From NCBI GenBank assembly GCA_015075175.1, contig JABTUV010000009.1, positions 156,551-220,550 of the forward strand: DNA of 64,000 bases. Direction: 5' to 3'. A program made the position numbers and the translations under genes. Shown here one piece after another: positions 46,495 to 58,346 of the stretch. Every line of letters begins with the position of its first letter. Within the stretch, counting starts at the first letter, position 1. This DNA comes from a bacterium (GTDB lineage Bacteria > Hinthialibacterota > Hinthialibacteria > H5-UNCL2). Under the pieces are notes generated by a model that was given only the letters and a program-made list of their open reading frames with translations, made no database searches and was not told the origin of the DNA.

Positions 46495-49068
46495 ATGAAC
46501 ATCGCGCGCGCCCTTCTGCTCGCGCTCGCCGCCACTCTTCATCCCGTGGAGGTCGCCATGGCGTATCCCTTCGAGAATCCCGACCTGCCGCTGGAAGAGC
46601 GGCTCTCCGACCTCGTGTCGCGCATGACGCTGGAGGAGAAGGTGGGGCAGATGCAGAACAGCGCTCCGGCCATCGAGCGTCTGAGTATCCCCGAGTATGA
46701 TTGGTGGAATGAATGCCTGCACGGGGTCGCGCGGGCGGGCACGGCGACGGTGTTTCCGCAGGCCATCGGGCTGGCGGCGAGCTTCAACACGGCCCTCATG
46801 CGGCGCGTGGCCGACGCCATCTCCGACGAGGCCCGCGCCAAGCATCACGATGCCGCGCGGCGGGGCGTGCGCCGCATTTATACCGGCCTCACCTTCTGGA
46901 GTCCCAATATCAACATCTTCCGCGATCCCCGCTGGGGGCGCGGCCAAGAAACCTACGGCGAGGACCCCTTTCTCACGGCGCGCATGGGCGTCGCCTTCGT
47001 GTCAGGGCTGCAAGGGGACGATCCCAGGCATCTCAAACTGGTCGCCACGCCCAAGCACTACGCGGTGCACAGCGGTCTGGAAGCCGAACGGCATCACTTC
47101 AACGCGGTCGTGTCGGACTACGACCTCTGGATGACGTACTTGCCCGCCTTCGAGGCCACGCTGCGAGAGGCGCGCGCGCAGTCGGTGATGGGCGCCTACA
47201 ATCGCGTCAACGGCCATCCGGCCTGCGCGCATCCGCGGCTGCTCGGCGAAATCCTGCGCGAGCGCTGGGGCTTTGACGGCTACGTGGTCTCCGACTGCGG
47301 CGCCATCGATAACATCTGGCGCGACCATCGGGTGGTTCCGACGGCGGAGGAGGCGGCGGCGCTGGCGGTGAAAAACGGCTGCGACCTGGAGTGCGGTCGC
47401 AGTTATGGCGCCCTTATTGGGGCCGTGTCGCGGGGCCTTATCTCGGAGAAGGAGATCGACCTCGCGGTCACGCGGCTTATGCGCGCGCGTTTTCTTTTGG
47501 GCATGTTCGATCCGCCCGACCGCGTGCGCTACGCGCGGATTCCGGCGAGCGTGGTCGGTTCGCCCGCGCATCGAGAACTCGCGCGCGAGGCGGCCCGGCA
47601 GTCCATCGTGCTGCTCAAGAACGAACGCAACCTCCTTCCCCAGACGGGAAGAGAGAAGTTCGCCGTGGTCGGCCCCAACGCGGACGACGTGAACGTGCTC
47701 CTGGGAAACTACCATGGGACGCCGGTGGATCCGGTCACGCCGCTGGCGGGACTGCGCGCGCGCCTGGGGGAGAAGAACGTGCTTTACGCGCGCGGATGCG
47801 ATCTCGTCCGCGTCTCCTCGCTGGGAACCATCCCGAGCGGATGTCTGCGCGCGCCGGACGGCAGGCCGGGCCTCCGCGGCGAATATTTCAGCAACCGCGA
47901 GCTCTCCGGCGATCCGGCGCTGGTGCGGCAAGATGCGACCATCGCCTTCAATTGGGGCGGCGCGCCCGCGCCCGGCCTGCCCGCCGACGACTTCTCCGTG
48001 CGCTGGAGCGGCGCGCTCGTGCCCGAGATGAGCGGGCGCTACACGCTGGCTGTCACCGCCGACGACGGCGCGCGGCTCTTTCTGGATGGGGAGAAGCTGA
48101 TCGACGACTGGACCCAGCACGCGCCGACCACGCATGAAGTCACGGTTGCGCTGGAGGCCGGCCGGCGTTACGAGCTGCGCATCGAATACTATGAGGCCAA
48201 GGTGGGGGCGGTCATGCGACTTCTGTGGGCCGTGCCCGGCGAAAAGCGGCTTGCAGAGGCCGTCGCCGCGGCCAGACAGGCCGACGTGGTCGTGGCGGTC
48301 CTGAGTCTCTCCTGTCAACTGGAAGATGAGGGACGCGACCGCGCGACCATCGAACTCCCCGAAGTGCAGGAGCGACTGCTGAAAGAGTTGCATGCGACCG
48401 GCAAACCGATCGTGTTGGTTTTGCTTACCGGCAGCGCGGTCGCTGTTCCCTGGGCGAAGGAGCACATCCCCGCCATTGTGTGCGCCTGGTATCCGGGCGA
48501 AGAGGCCGGGCATGCGTTGGCGGAAGTGCTGTTGGGCGACGTCAATCCCGCCGGGCGGCTGCCCGTTACGTTTTATGCGAGTACCGGCGAACTGCCGGAT
48601 TTCCGCGATTACAGCATGAAGGGCCGCACCTACCGGTACCTCACCCGTGAGCCGCTGTGGCGGTTCGGTTACGGGCTGAGCTACACGACGTTCAGGTACG
48701 ACGCGCTCACCGTTCCCGGAGAGTTGCGGGCAGGCGAGCCGATGCGCGTATCCGTGCGCGTGACCAATGCGGGACGGCGCGCGGGCGACGAAGTGGCGCA
48801 GGTCTACCTGGGCGGGGGCGCGCCGGCGCCGCTGCGGCGCCTGGTCGGCTTTCGTCGCCTCTATCTGCGGCCCGGCGAGAGCGATACCCTCACGTTCACC
48901 ATCACGCCGCGACAGATGGCGGTGATCGATCGCGACGAGAACTGGATCGTGTCGCCGGGGACCCTGGAGGTTTTCGCCGGCGGATGCAGCCCGGCGGTGG
49001 AGGGAAGGGACGCGGGGATGCCGACGGCGAGGGTGACTCTAGTCGGCAGGGCGGCCGCCGTCGATTGA
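46495..49068 (+). CDS. GH3 beta-glycosidase with PA14 insert
   Basis: The 857-residue product has a signal peptide, a GH3 N-terminal barrel (about 30-330) with nucleophile Asp267 in [12 protein letters not shown], and the alpha/beta sandwich with [14 protein letters not shown]14 domain inserted at about 460-600 has [15 protein letters not shown] and [21 protein letters not shown] fibronectin-like C-terminal domain ([29 protein letters not shown]) completes it. This order is typical of secreted or periplasmic beta-glucosidases/xylosidases. The ATG at 46495 follows GGAGG. It fits with the GH67-like protein in plant polysaccharide use. Confidence 0.93.
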   Translation: MNIARALLLALAATLHPVEVAMAYPFENPDLPLEERLSDLVSRMTLEEKVGQMQNSAPAIERLSIPEYDWWNECLHGVARAGTATVFPQAIGLAASFNTALMRRVADAISDEARAKHHDAARRGVRRIYTGLTFWSPNINIFRDPRWGRGQETYGEDPFLTARMGVAFVSGLQGDDPRHLKLVATPKHYAVHSGLEAERHHFNAVVSDYDLWMTYLPAFEATLREARAQSVMGAYNRVNGHPACAHPRLLGEILRERWGFDGYVVSDCGAIDNIWRDHRVVPTAEEAAALAVKNGCDLECGRSYGALIGAVSRGLISEKEIDLAVTRLMRARFLLGMFDPPDRVRYARIPASVVGSPAHRELAREAARQSIVLLKNERNLLPQTGREKFAVVGPNADDVNVLLGNYHGTPVDPVTPLAGLRARLGEKNVLYARGCDLVRVSSLGTIPSGCLRAPDGRPGLRGEYFSNRELSGDPALVRQDATIAFNWGGAPAPGLPADDFSVRWSGALVPEMSGRYTLAVTADDGARLFLDGEKLIDDWTQHAPTTHEVTVALEAGRRYELRIEYYEAKVGAVMRLLWAVPGEKRLAEAVAAARQADVVVAVLSLSCQLEDEGRDRATIELPEVQERLLKELHATGKPIVLVLLTGSAVAVPWAKEHIPAIVCAWYPGEEAGHALAEVLLGDVNPAGRLPVTFYASTGELPDFRDYSMKGRTYRYLTREPLWRFGYGLSYTTFRYDALTVPGELRAGEPMRVSVRVTNAGRRAGDEVAQVYLGGGAPAPLRRLVGFRRLYLRPGESDTLTFTITPRQMAVIDRDENWIVSPGTLEVFAGGCSPAVEGRDAGMPTARVTLVGRAAAVD

Positions 49069-49083
49069 TGCGGCGAAGGGACG

Positions 49084-49249
49084 GTCCCTCACGAGGCTTT
49101 GCCTCACCGATGGAGAAAAACGACCGCGGGGGCTCCGAATGCGGACTGGGCGCGTCAAAGCCGTCCTCTCGATACGCCGCCCGAAGCGACATCTCGCATC
49201 AAGGCGATGAACTCGTCGGGCCGCTACTCGAGGACTCGATTTTTCTTTC
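49084..49249 (+). repeat. Dispersed 3' hairpin element, copy 2
   Basis: Starts GTCCCTCACGAGGCTTTGCC 15 bases after the GH3 stop, contains CCGTCCTCTCGATACGCC and the inverted partner GGGCCGCTACTCGAGG, and ends ACTCGATTTTTCTTTC. Compared with copies 1 and 3, at least one stem position has changed on both sides (G-C against C-G), which keeps the pairing. Confidence 0.75.
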
Positions 49250-49395
49250 TCGCGCGATCCTACTGGGTCCCATTCTTAAGAGCAGGCGCCCATTTTCGGA
49301 TTATCGCATCGCGGGAGTGTCACCCTCCAGCGCAAGTGTCAGGCATCCGGCAGGAGTGAGGCGTCGAGCGGAAATGGGCGACTTCCCCACGCTTC

Positions 49396-50772
<1,377 letters not shown>

Positions 50773-50831
50773 GAGACGGGACAATATACCGCAGGCGTCT
50801 GGTCAGGCGCAACAGGAAAGGATTTTGTGCT

Positions 50832-51917
50832 ATGCTGGGAGGCATGGACGGTGGGAAGCGCGTGAATATCTGGGGCGAGACGCCGGAAGGGCTGGCGGCG
50901 TGGGTCGAGGCGGAGGGAGAGCCCGGCTATCGCGCCGGCCAGCTCCTGTCCGCCGTTTATCGCCATCATGTTGCGCGTCTGGAGGACGTGACCGGCCTGC
51001 CCAGAGCGCTGCGAGGGTGCTGGTCGGAGCGGCTCGATCTCTCGCTGCCGGAGATCGCGCAGAAGTCCGGGGGCGATAAGGAGGGAGCGGTCAAGTACCT
51101 CTTGTCGCTCTGCGACGGTCAGAACATTGAGATGGTGCGCATTCGGCAGTCTTACGGCGACACGCTGTGCATCTCCTCACAGGTGGGCTGCGCGCTGGGA
51201 TGCAGGTTCTGCGCCACGGGCCAGATGGGGCTGCGGCGCAACCTGTCCGCGGCGGAGATCGTCGGGCAGGTCGTGGTGGCGGCGCGGGACGCGGGGCTGC
51301 CGCAGCATCTCGTCTTCATGGGCATGGGCGAGCCGCTGCAAAACTATGACGCGATCGTGCGGGCCGTCCGCATCCTCGCCCATCCCCAGGCCCTGGGCAT
51401 GAGTCCGCGGCGCATGACCGTCTCGACCGCGGGCATGGTCCCGGAGATTTACCGCTTGGCGCGCGAGGGCCTGCCGCTCACGCTGGCCGTTTCGCTGGGC
51501 GGCAGCAACGATGAGATTCGCCGGCGCTTGGTGCCCCTCGGCTGCGTGTATCGCCTGTCGGACGTGCTCGCCGCCGCGCGCGCCTACGCGACCATGACGG
51601 GCCGGCGCGTGACTTACGAATACCTGCTCCTCGCGGGCGCCACCGACCGCCGCAAGGACGCCGAACGGCTGGCCGCGCTCCTGGCGCGCGACTCCTGTCA
51701 CGTCAACCTCCTGCGTTACAACGTGATCGCCGACCTGCCGTTTCGGGCCGTTTCGGCGCAGGTCGAGCGGAGCTTTAAGGAGTGGCTGACCCAGGCAGGC
51801 ATTGCCACCAGCATCCGGCACAGCAAGGGTGAGCGGATCATGGCGGCCTGCGGGCAGTTGTCGCGCCAACGCAGTCCCGCCCCCGCCCCGCCCGCGTGGG
51901 CGCCGACCGGCGACTGA
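50832..51917 (+). CDS. rlmN: 23S rRNA (adenine2503-C2)-methyltransferase RlmN
   Basis: The 361-residue radical SAM enzyme methylates A2503 of 23S rRNA (and often A37 of some tRNAs). The cluster Cys120, 124 and 127 are in VGCALGCRFCATGQ. Cys113 (TLCISSQVG) and a C-terminal Cys in RIMAACGQL correspond to the two methyl-transfer cysteines. FMGMGEPLQNYD is also typical. The start at 50832 follows AAAGGA; a later ATG at 50844 is possible. It is divergent from the NtrC gene. Confidence 0.95.
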   Translation: MLGGMDGGKRVNIWGETPEGLAAWVEAEGEPGYRAGQLLSAVYRHHVARLEDVTGLPRALRGCWSERLDLSLPEIAQKSGGDKEGAVKYLLSLCDGQNIEMVRIRQSYGDTLCISSQVGCALGCRFCATGQMGLRRNLSAAEIVGQVVVAARDAGLPQHLVFMGMGEPLQNYDAIVRAVRILAHPQALGMSPRRMTVSTAGMVPEIYRLAREGLPLTLAVSLGGSNDEIRRRLVPLGCVYRLSDVLAAARAYATMTGRRVTYEYLLLAGATDRRKDAERLAALLARDSCHVNLLRYNVIADLPFRAVSAQVERSFKEWLTQAGIATSIRHSKGERIMAACGQLSRQRSPAPAPPAWAPTGD

Positions 51918-51980
51918 AGCCGTTGTCCTATTAAGTCCTACGGGTCCCCCAGGTCTTATGCACGATACGGAGATTCCGCC

Positions 51981-52739
51981 ATGCTGGGCATCCTGAAACA
52001 TCGCCGCCGCGCCCGCATCGCCGCGCAGCCCTTTCCCGAGGCGTGGGTGGACATCCTGTCGCGCAATTTCCGCCTCTATCGCCGCCTGCCGGCGCCTGAC
52101 CGGCTGGAGCTGCACGGCAAGACGCTCGTCTTCCTCGCCGAAAAGGACTTCGAGGCTTGCGGCGGCCTCGTAATGAGCGACGAGATTCGCGTCACCATCG
52201 CCGCACAGGCCTGTCTTCTCTTGCTCCATCGCAAGACGGATTACTATCCCGGTCTCTCGTCGGTTCTGGTTTATCCGCGCGCGTTCCTGGTCGACGACCG
52301 GCAGGTGCTGGAACCGGACCTGGTGCGGGAGGGGGGGGAGGACGTGCGCCGGGGGGAGTCCTGGTCGCGGGGCAACGTGATCCTGTCCTGGGAGGACGTG
52401 CTGGCCGGCGGGCGGGGATTCAACGTGGTACTGCACGAGTTCGCGCATCAATTGGACACGGAGGACGGCGACGTGGACGGCGCGCCGTGGCTGGGCGAAC
52501 GCGGCCAGGCCAGCCGCTGGGCGGCGGTCCTGGGCGAGCACTACCGCGAGCTGCGCGAAACCGTCGCGCGCCGTCGCTCCACGCTCCTGGACGAGTACGC
52601 CGCTACCAGTCCCGCAGAGTTCTTCGCCGTGGCGACGGAGGTCTTCTTCGAGAAGGCCCTGCGCCTCCGCCGCGAGCACCCCGACCTTTACCAGGAACTG
52701 GCGCGTTACTACAACCAGGACCCGGCGGGGTGGTATTGA
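51981..52739 (+). CDS. M90 family zinc metallopeptidase (MtfA-like)
   Basis: The 252-residue product has the zinc motif HEFAH (His152, Glu153, His156, in VVLHEFAHQLDTEDG) and the MtfA-type segments VLVYPRAFLVDD, SWSRGNVILSWEDVLAGG and EYAATSPAEFFAVATEVFFE. In enterobacteria MtfA binds the regulator Mlc. Elsewhere the role of the family is unknown. No signal peptide is seen. It lies 64 bp after rlmN on the same strand. Confidence 0.9.
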   Translation: MLGILKHRRRARIAAQPFPEAWVDILSRNFRLYRRLPAPDRLELHGKTLVFLAEKDFEACGGLVMSDEIRVTIAAQACLLLLHRKTDYYPGLSSVLVYPRAFLVDDRQVLEPDLVREGGEDVRRGESWSRGNVILSWEDVLAGGRGFNVVLHEFAHQLDTEDGDVDGAPWLGERGQASRWAAVLGEHYRELRETVARRRSTLLDEYAATSPAEFFAVATEVFFEKALRLRREHPDLYQELARYYNQDPAGWY

Positions 52740-52740
52740 G

Positions 52741-52833
52741 GGGAAAATTGGGGTCAGCGCCTAATTTTGCGGCAAGGACCGGACGATTGCGTGACGCCTT
52801 GGGCGAAATTAGGCGCTGACCCCAATTTTCCCC
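52741..52833. repeat. 29-bp inverted repeat with TTAGGCGCTGACCCC core
   Basis: Bases 52741-52768 (GGGAAAATTGGGGTCAGCGC...) and 52805-52833 (...AATTAGGCGCTGACCCCAAT...) are inverted copies with one mismatch around 36 bases. The core AATTAGGCGCTGACCCCAAT is a widespread repeat that I associate with REP-type elements and their Y1 transposases; no such transposase is in this window. Confidence 0.85.
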
Positions 52834-52923
52834 CCAGTGGGAGAGGCGAAGGACCCTTTCACGAACCTCTTGCGCCAGGCGGGGTTGATCGGCTATCCTA
52901 GCGCCGAACGGGCGGGGAAGCGC

Positions 52924-53193
52924 ATGGCGCAGATTCATTTCACACACAACCTGGAGCGGCACGTGGCGTGTCCCTCGGCGCGGCTGCCGGGGGCGACCGT
53001 GGCTGAACTCCTGGCCGCGTACTTCGCCGCACATCCCCGCGCGCGCGGCTACGTACTGGACGATCGAGGCGCGTTGCGCACCCACATGACCGTGTTCGTG
53101 GACGGAACCGCCGTGCGGGACCGTGCACATCTCTCCGATCCGGTTGCGGAAGACTCGGACGTCTACGTCATGCAGGCGCTCTCGGGCGGCTGA
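52924..53193 (+). CDS. MoaD/ThiS-like small sulfur-carrier family protein
   Basis: The 89-residue product has the ubiquitin-like fold pattern: LPGATVAELLAAYFAAHPRA, GALRTHMTVFVDGTAV, and the C-terminus DVYVMQALSGG, ending in the Gly-Gly used for adenylation and sulfur loading. There are no molybdopterin or thiamine genes nearby. Instead it precedes a BNR-repeat protein gene by 28 bp, a pairing I have seen elsewhere for this subfamily. The actual role is unknown. Confidence 0.8.
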   Translation: MAQIHFTHNLERHVACPSARLPGATVAELLAAYFAAHPRARGYVLDDRGALRTHMTVFVDGTAVRDRAHLSDPVAEDSDVYVMQALSGG

Positions 53194-53221
53194 TTTCAAT
53201 TCTCGATTAAAAGGAGACGCC

Positions 53222-54325
53222 ATGCCCAGCGGACTGCTCGTGGCCACGCGCAAGGGACTTTTCATCTACGGGCGTAACGGAAGCGACTGGAGGATCGAGC
53301 GGCTGGCGTTTCCGGGCGTCTCGGCGACCATGGTATTGCGGGACGGGCGGGACGGATCACTCTACGTGGCGGTCGGACACGGGCACTTCGGGGTCAAGCT
53401 GCACGCCTCGCGCGACGGAGGCACCGGTTGGGAGGAGCTGCCCGCACCCGTCTATCCCCCGCCCGCCGAAGGTGAAGAGGAGTGGCGCGACCCGATTCGC
53501 AACATGGTGATTGCCCACACCCTGCAACTGATCTGGGCGCTGGAGGCGGGGGCCGGAGGAGCCAGGCGTCCTGTGGTGCGGGACGGCGCCGGGCGGGCTG
53601 TTTCGTTCCGAGGACGCCGGTCGGAGCTGGCGGATTGTGCAATCCCTTTGGGATCGGCCCGAACGACGGCGCTGGTTCGGCGGCGGCTATGACTATCCCG
53701 GCATTCATTCCATTCTCGTGGATCCGCGCGATTCCAACGTGCTGCGCTGGCCATCCTGTGCGGCGGCGTCTGGAAGACCTGGACGGCGGCGGAGCTGGCG
53801 CAACGTCGGCAAGGGGTTGCGCCAGGATTACGGTGATGCCGCCAGGTAGCAGGCCTATGATCTGGTCAACCAAGACGTGCATCGGCTGGCGCAGTGCCAG
53901 GCCGCGCCCGATCATCTGGGTCCAGCACCACAACGGCGTGTTCAAGAGCGAGGACGGGGAGAGACGTTCACGGAGATCACCAACGTGGCTCCGTCGGTCT
54001 TCAGCTTCGCGGTGGTGGTGCATCCCAGGGACCCGAAGACGGTGGGACCGTGCCGGCGGGTGAAGGACGAGCAGCGCATGGCGGTAGACGGGGAGGTGGT
54101 CGTGTCGCGCACGCGCCTCGACGGGGGCCAGGCTGGGAGGTGCTGCGCATGGACTACCGCAGGAGCACGCCTACGATCCGACCTATCGGCACGGCTTGGA
54201 CATCAGCGAGGAGGGGACCTGCTGGCGTTCAGGGGCACGACGGGTCGCTGTGGGTGAGCGAGGACTAGGGGAGAGTTGGCGCGCTCTCCGAGCACCTGCC
54301 GCCGGTGCAAGCGGTGCGCATTTTC
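53222..54325 (+). pseudogene. BNR/sialidase-like beta-propeller protein, many frameshifts
   Basis: ATG at 53222, after AAGGAG, gives MPSGLLVATRKGLFIYGRNG, the usual start of BNR-repeat (exo-alpha-sialidase-like, probably non-enzymatic) proteins. The propeller continues in changing frames: AVGHGHFGVKLHASRDGG, RRWFGGGYDYPGIHSILVDP, HHNGVFKSEDG, ITNVAPSVFSFAVVVHPRDP. It ends near a LWVSED motif around 54265 or slightly later. At least six frame changes are needed, the highest density in the right part of the window. It is a decayed gene or a poorly sequenced stretch. Confidence 0.75.
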
Positions 54326-54335
54326 TGACCGTGGC

Positions 54336-54407
54336 GGCGACTTGCAGTCGCCGGTGGCGGGGACGTCGCGTCCCCGATGGCGCACGTGGTGTCGGCAGGA
54401 TGCCGAC
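54336..54407. repeat. Second palindrome array
   Basis: GGCGACTTGCAGTCGCC (54336), GGGGACGTCGCGTCCCC (54359) and GTCGGCAGGATGCCGAC (54391) are palindromes in a row. The third is the reverse complement of GTCGGCATCCTGCCGAC in the array at 22900-22980, showing that the two arrays belong to one family. Confidence 0.7.
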
Positions 54408-54516
54408 GCGACGCTTCGCCGTGAGGGACGACCGCAAGTCGCCGATGCGAGTTCCACCTCCGCACCACCCGCACGTCCCGCGGTCGGTGCTGACCCGCGA
54501 AGGAGATGGGATCTCC

Positions 54517-54828
54517 CTAGGTCGGAATGAGTTCTCCACCGTTTTCATCAACGTCATCCTCGGAGATAGATCCTGGCTCCTCACCCACGGTGGGTTCGAC
54601 GAGGACATCTGTTATTGGCGGAACGACTACCCCGGTAACGGAGGCGCGGTCCAACATCTCTACCAACGCCCGGATGCGGGTCCGGATAGGAACGTTTTGC
54701 GGCAAGTTACGGAGGTTCTCGCGCACCATGGAAGCCTTCCAGGCGTGGGCTTCGCCATGAAGGGCAATAACGCTGTCGAAGAGTTTACCTAGACGCGGTT
54801 GCATAACCTCAAATCCAGGGGTAGCCAA
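54517..54828 (-). CDS. Hypothetical protein, possible fragment
   Basis: The 103-codon frame (alternative ATG at 54807, MQPRLGKLFDSVIALHGEAH) reads like real protein: KASMVRENLRNLPQNV, RIRALVEMLDRASVTG, and an acidic tail DVDENGGELIPT. Base composition is lower in GC than its neighbours, which may mean foreign origin. It lies between a palindrome array and an IS3 remnant. I do not recognise the family, and it could be the end of something larger. Confidence 0.4.
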   Translation of the reverse strand: MATPGFEVMQPRLGKLFDSVIALHGEAHAWKASMVRENLRNLPQNVPIRTRIRALVEMLDRASVTGVVVPPITDVLVEPTVGEEPGSISEDDVDENGGELIPT

Positions 54829-54892
54829 ATTGTAAAAGGTGTAATGTATGGATAGCCGGAGGTAGTAGAAACCAATGGCTATCCGTGTCCAG

Positions 54893-55685
54893 CCCCGGCG
54901 AAAGAGGCGCCGGCGATGTGGGGAGAAGAGTCCAACGCCCTTGCGGGCCGAGTATCCGGACCACGTCTGGACCTACGACTTCATGGAGGATGCCACCGCG
55001 GAGGGCCGTAAACTGCGTCTCCTGACGGTGGTGGATGAGTTTACGCGCGACTGTCCGGTGATCGAAGTGGACCGCAGGATGAAGGCCGAGGACGATCCGG
55101 GTGCTGGAGCGGGTGATGAGTGGGGAGACGCCCAAGTACCTGCGCAGCGACAACGGCCCGGAGTTCATCGCCAAGGCGCTCTCGACCTGGCTGTCGAAGC
55201 GGGGCGTAGAGACGCACCACATCGATCCGGGCAGCCCGTGGCAGAATCCCTCGGGGGGAGCCAACGGCTGGCTGCGGGACGAGTGCTTGAACCTGGAACT
55301 GTTCCAGCATCCTTGGAGGCGAAGGTGGTCGTTGAGGTGGCGCAGAGACTACTAACCTGGCCCGCCCGCACAGCAGCCTGGGTTACCGCACCCCGCGCAG
55401 TTCCCGTGCGGCGTGGCAGAAAGAAGCGGGGCCTCTGCCCCGGACCCCGGAGTTTATCGCATTCCGGCCTCCCGGAGACCAGCAAGCGAAAGGCAGGGAT
55501 GGACGTCCCCGCCCCTCTCCGTACAGGCGCCGGCCACGGCGCTCGGGCCGCTCTCCAGCGGGCCCTATCCTCCGGGCCGGCAGAACTCTATCACGCGGGG
55601 CTGAGGTCGACAACTCCGCCTTGGTGGGCGGGCATCATAACCCCGGAGGACTAACATTCCCGGTGGTAAACAAATGGGCTGGACA
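54893..55685 (+). mobile_element. IS3-family element, copy 3, 5'-truncated and decayed
   Basis: Homology to the orfB of 6703-7560 starts near 54893 (RRKRRRRCGEKSPTPLRAEY). It includes DHVWTYDFMEDATAEG, YLRSDNGPEFIAKALSTWL and the right end (TTCCCGGTGGTAAACAAATG, ending GGCTGGACA at 55685). Frame breaks follow near 55090, 55250 and 55340. Next to its left edge GGATAGCC and GGCTATCC (about 54849-54880) form a short inverted repeat. Its right end touches the palindrome GGCGACAGAATGTCGCC (55688-55704). Confidence 0.8.
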
Positions 55686-55856
55686 CCGGCGACAGAATGT
55701 CGCCGCTACGTTGAAGGGGCGGTGGGCAAGCGTTGAGCGGGATGGCGCAACTGGCGCGGGAACGTCGCGGGTACGGCAACGGCGGATGGACGCGGCGGTT
55801 TTCGACTGCTAAGTTTGCATCGGGTACTCATCCCGGCATGAGAGGTCGTTCGGCGC

Positions 55857-58266
55857 GTGAAGCGGCCCATGGTCCCCATGACGCTGGCGTTCTTACTTGG
55901 CCTGACGCTGGGGCACTATGAGATGGCGCCGCCGGCTGTGGGACTGGGCCTCTGTATTGTGTTTCTCGCGGCGGCGGTCGCCTTGTTGACGTGGACGAGG
56001 GCGCGGCGACCGGCGTTCGTGGCGGTGCTGGTCTCGCTGGTGGGACTGGGAGCGCTGCGCTGGGACGGATGGGAACAATCCAGCCGCGCGCGGGCGCGCG
56101 AGGCGCGCTTCTTTGCCACGCTGGATGCGGGCCGGGTCGAGGGCACGCTGCTGGACTGTCTGTCGTCGCGGCAGCGCGGAACCTGGCGCCTCGCCGACGT
56201 GCGCGCAACCGTCGGACGTCGCACCTACACCTTCTCCTCCCACGCCATGATTCGCCTGGCGACGGAAACGGCGCGAACCTACCGCCCCGGCGACCGGCTG
56301 GCCATCGAGGGCGGGTTGCATCCCATCGAAGCCTCCGGACTTCCCGGCCAACCGGACTGGCCCGACTACTACGCGGCGCGGAATATCGCCGCGCGCGTCT
56401 GGCAGCGTCGGGATCGTGCAGCGGAAGTGATGGGCCGCGACGGCAGCCTCCGCTTTCGCCTCCAGCACTGGCTCTTCTCCACGCGGGCCACCATCGCGGG
56501 CGCACTGTCGCGTCATCTTGCACCCGAGCACGCCTCGCTGGCGCTGGCGATGCTGCTGGGAGAAATGAGCGGCTGGACGCCGGAAAAAACCGAGGCGCTG
56601 CGCACTTCCGGACTCTATCATCTTACGTCCGTCTCCGGTCTGCACGTGATGGGCCTCGTGGCGGGAATGCTCTGGGCCATGCGGCGACTGGGACTGTCGC
56701 GCCGGGCGGTCGCCATCCTGGCGCTTCCGGTGATCGTTGCGTTCGTGCTGCTCGTGGGCGCGCGGGCGCCCGCGGTGCGCGCCGGCCTCGTGGCCGGCGT
56801 GCTGCTCCTCGGCTGGCTCCTGGACCGCGATACCGACGGTCTCAACCTGCTCGCCCTGGCCGCCCTCTCCAATCTGCTTTTCGTTCCCTATCAGATGCTG
56901 GAGGCCGGATTCCAACTCTCGTATCTCACCGTGGCCGGACTCATAGTTTGCAATCCCATGTTGCAGAAGCTGCATCATCCGCATCGTCCCTGGCGCAACG
57001 GACTGCTGTCCGGCCTCTTCACCTCGAGCGTGGCCACGGCGGTCAACACGCCGCTGCTGCTCTATCACTTCGGGCGCGCCAGTCTTCTGCCGGTCGCCAG
57101 CAACCTCTTGGCGCTTCCCATGGTCGCATTGATCATGCCGCTGGGCGCGCTCTTCAACCTCTTGTCACTCTTGCCGCTGCCGGATGGAGTGTTATTGTTG
57201 CTTTCATGGCCGCTGGCGGCGCTGCTCTGGATTCTCTCCGGCATCATAGCCGTGACGGGGGCCTGGAGTTGGGCGGTGTGGCGCAGCGGAGCGGTTGCGG
57301 AGACCACGGTCGCCTGCGCCGTCTTGCTGCTCCTGGTTCTCGCCTCCCCGCCGCGCTGGCCGCGCCTCCGGCGCCCGCGACTGGTCGCGGGGCTGGCCAT
57401 TGTCGCGCTGGCGGTGTGGACCGGCCTCTTCTCCGATCCGGCGCGCGGCGTCATGCGCGTGCGGTTCCTGTCGCTCGGCCAGGGCGACGCCACGCTGCTC
57501 TCGCTGCCCTTCGGGGGAACCATGCTGGTGGACGGCGGGCCTGGCGATCCGGATGGGGCGCCGAGTCGGCTGCTGGAGCTTCTCAAGCACGAGGGCATCC
57601 GGCGCCTCGACCTGGTGGTATTGACTCATCCTGAAGAAGACCACATCGGCGATCTGCCGGAGGTACTTTCGACGTGCTCGATCGGCGCGTTCGTCAGTTC
57701 GGGCAAGAGCAAACCCACGCGCATCTTCCAGCGGCTGGACGAGACCATCCAGGCGCGAGGCATTCCGCACTTCACGGTGGAGCGCGGCGACCGCATCGCG
57801 GGACTTCCAGGCGTCGAGATCGACGTGTTGTCGCCCGCGCCCGAAACTTCTCTCCGGCCCGCCCAATCGCGCCTCGGTCGTCTTGCGCGTGGACTATCGC
57901 GACATCGAGTTTCTTCTCACGGGTGACATCGACCGCGTGGGCGAGCAGACGCTTGTCGACGAGGCGCTGCCGCTGGACTGCGAAGTGCTCAAGGTCGCGC
58001 ATCACGGCAGCCGCAGCTCGTCCAGCCGCGAGTTTCTCTCCGCCGTGCGCCCGCAATTGGCCGTCATCATGTGCGGGCGCAATCAGTACGGCCATCCGCA
58101 CTATGAGACGCTGGACCGGCTGGGTGACGTCGGCGCGGCGGTCGTGCGCACGGACCGCGTGGGGACGGTCACGGTTCGCACCGACGGGCGCTGCTACTGG
58201 ATGGAGACGATGCGCTCGCGGGCCGTCTACGCGGGCGAACCCGAGGGGATGGACGCACTGCAGTAG
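55857..58266 (+). CDS. comEC: ComEC/Rec2 competence membrane protein, one frameshift
   Basis: ComEC forms the inner-membrane channel for DNA uptake. The N-terminal part has membrane segments and an OB-like domain (RPGDRLAIEGGLHPIEASGL). The competence core follows (LAMLLGEMSGWTPEKTEALR, GLYHLTSVSGLHVMGLVAGM), with about 10 membrane segments. The C-terminal metallo-beta-lactamase domain has LSLGQGDATLLSLPFGGTML, VVLTHPEEDHIGDLP and, after a frame change near 57860, YRDIEFLLTGDID and LKVAHHGSRSSSS. The gene starts at GTG 55857 or ATG 55869. About 800 codons in total. The TAG stop is supplied by the repeat at 58263. Confidence 0.88.
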
Positions 58267-58306
58267 GGTGCGCACGGGGGCGGTGCGCGGTGCGCACCCT
58301 ACCGCA
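58263..58306. terminator. TAGGGTGCGCAC hairpin at the comEC stop
   Basis: AGTAGGGTGCGCAC (58263-58276) and GTGCGCACCCTAC (58290-58302) are inverted copies around a GC-rich loop. The TAG is the comEC stop codon. It is the same element as 40373-40438 and probably ends transcription between comEC and the convergent gene. Confidence 0.6.
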
Positions 58307-58346
58307 GCCAGCGGGAGCCACAGGTCTCCCGACCTGTGGGGTAACC

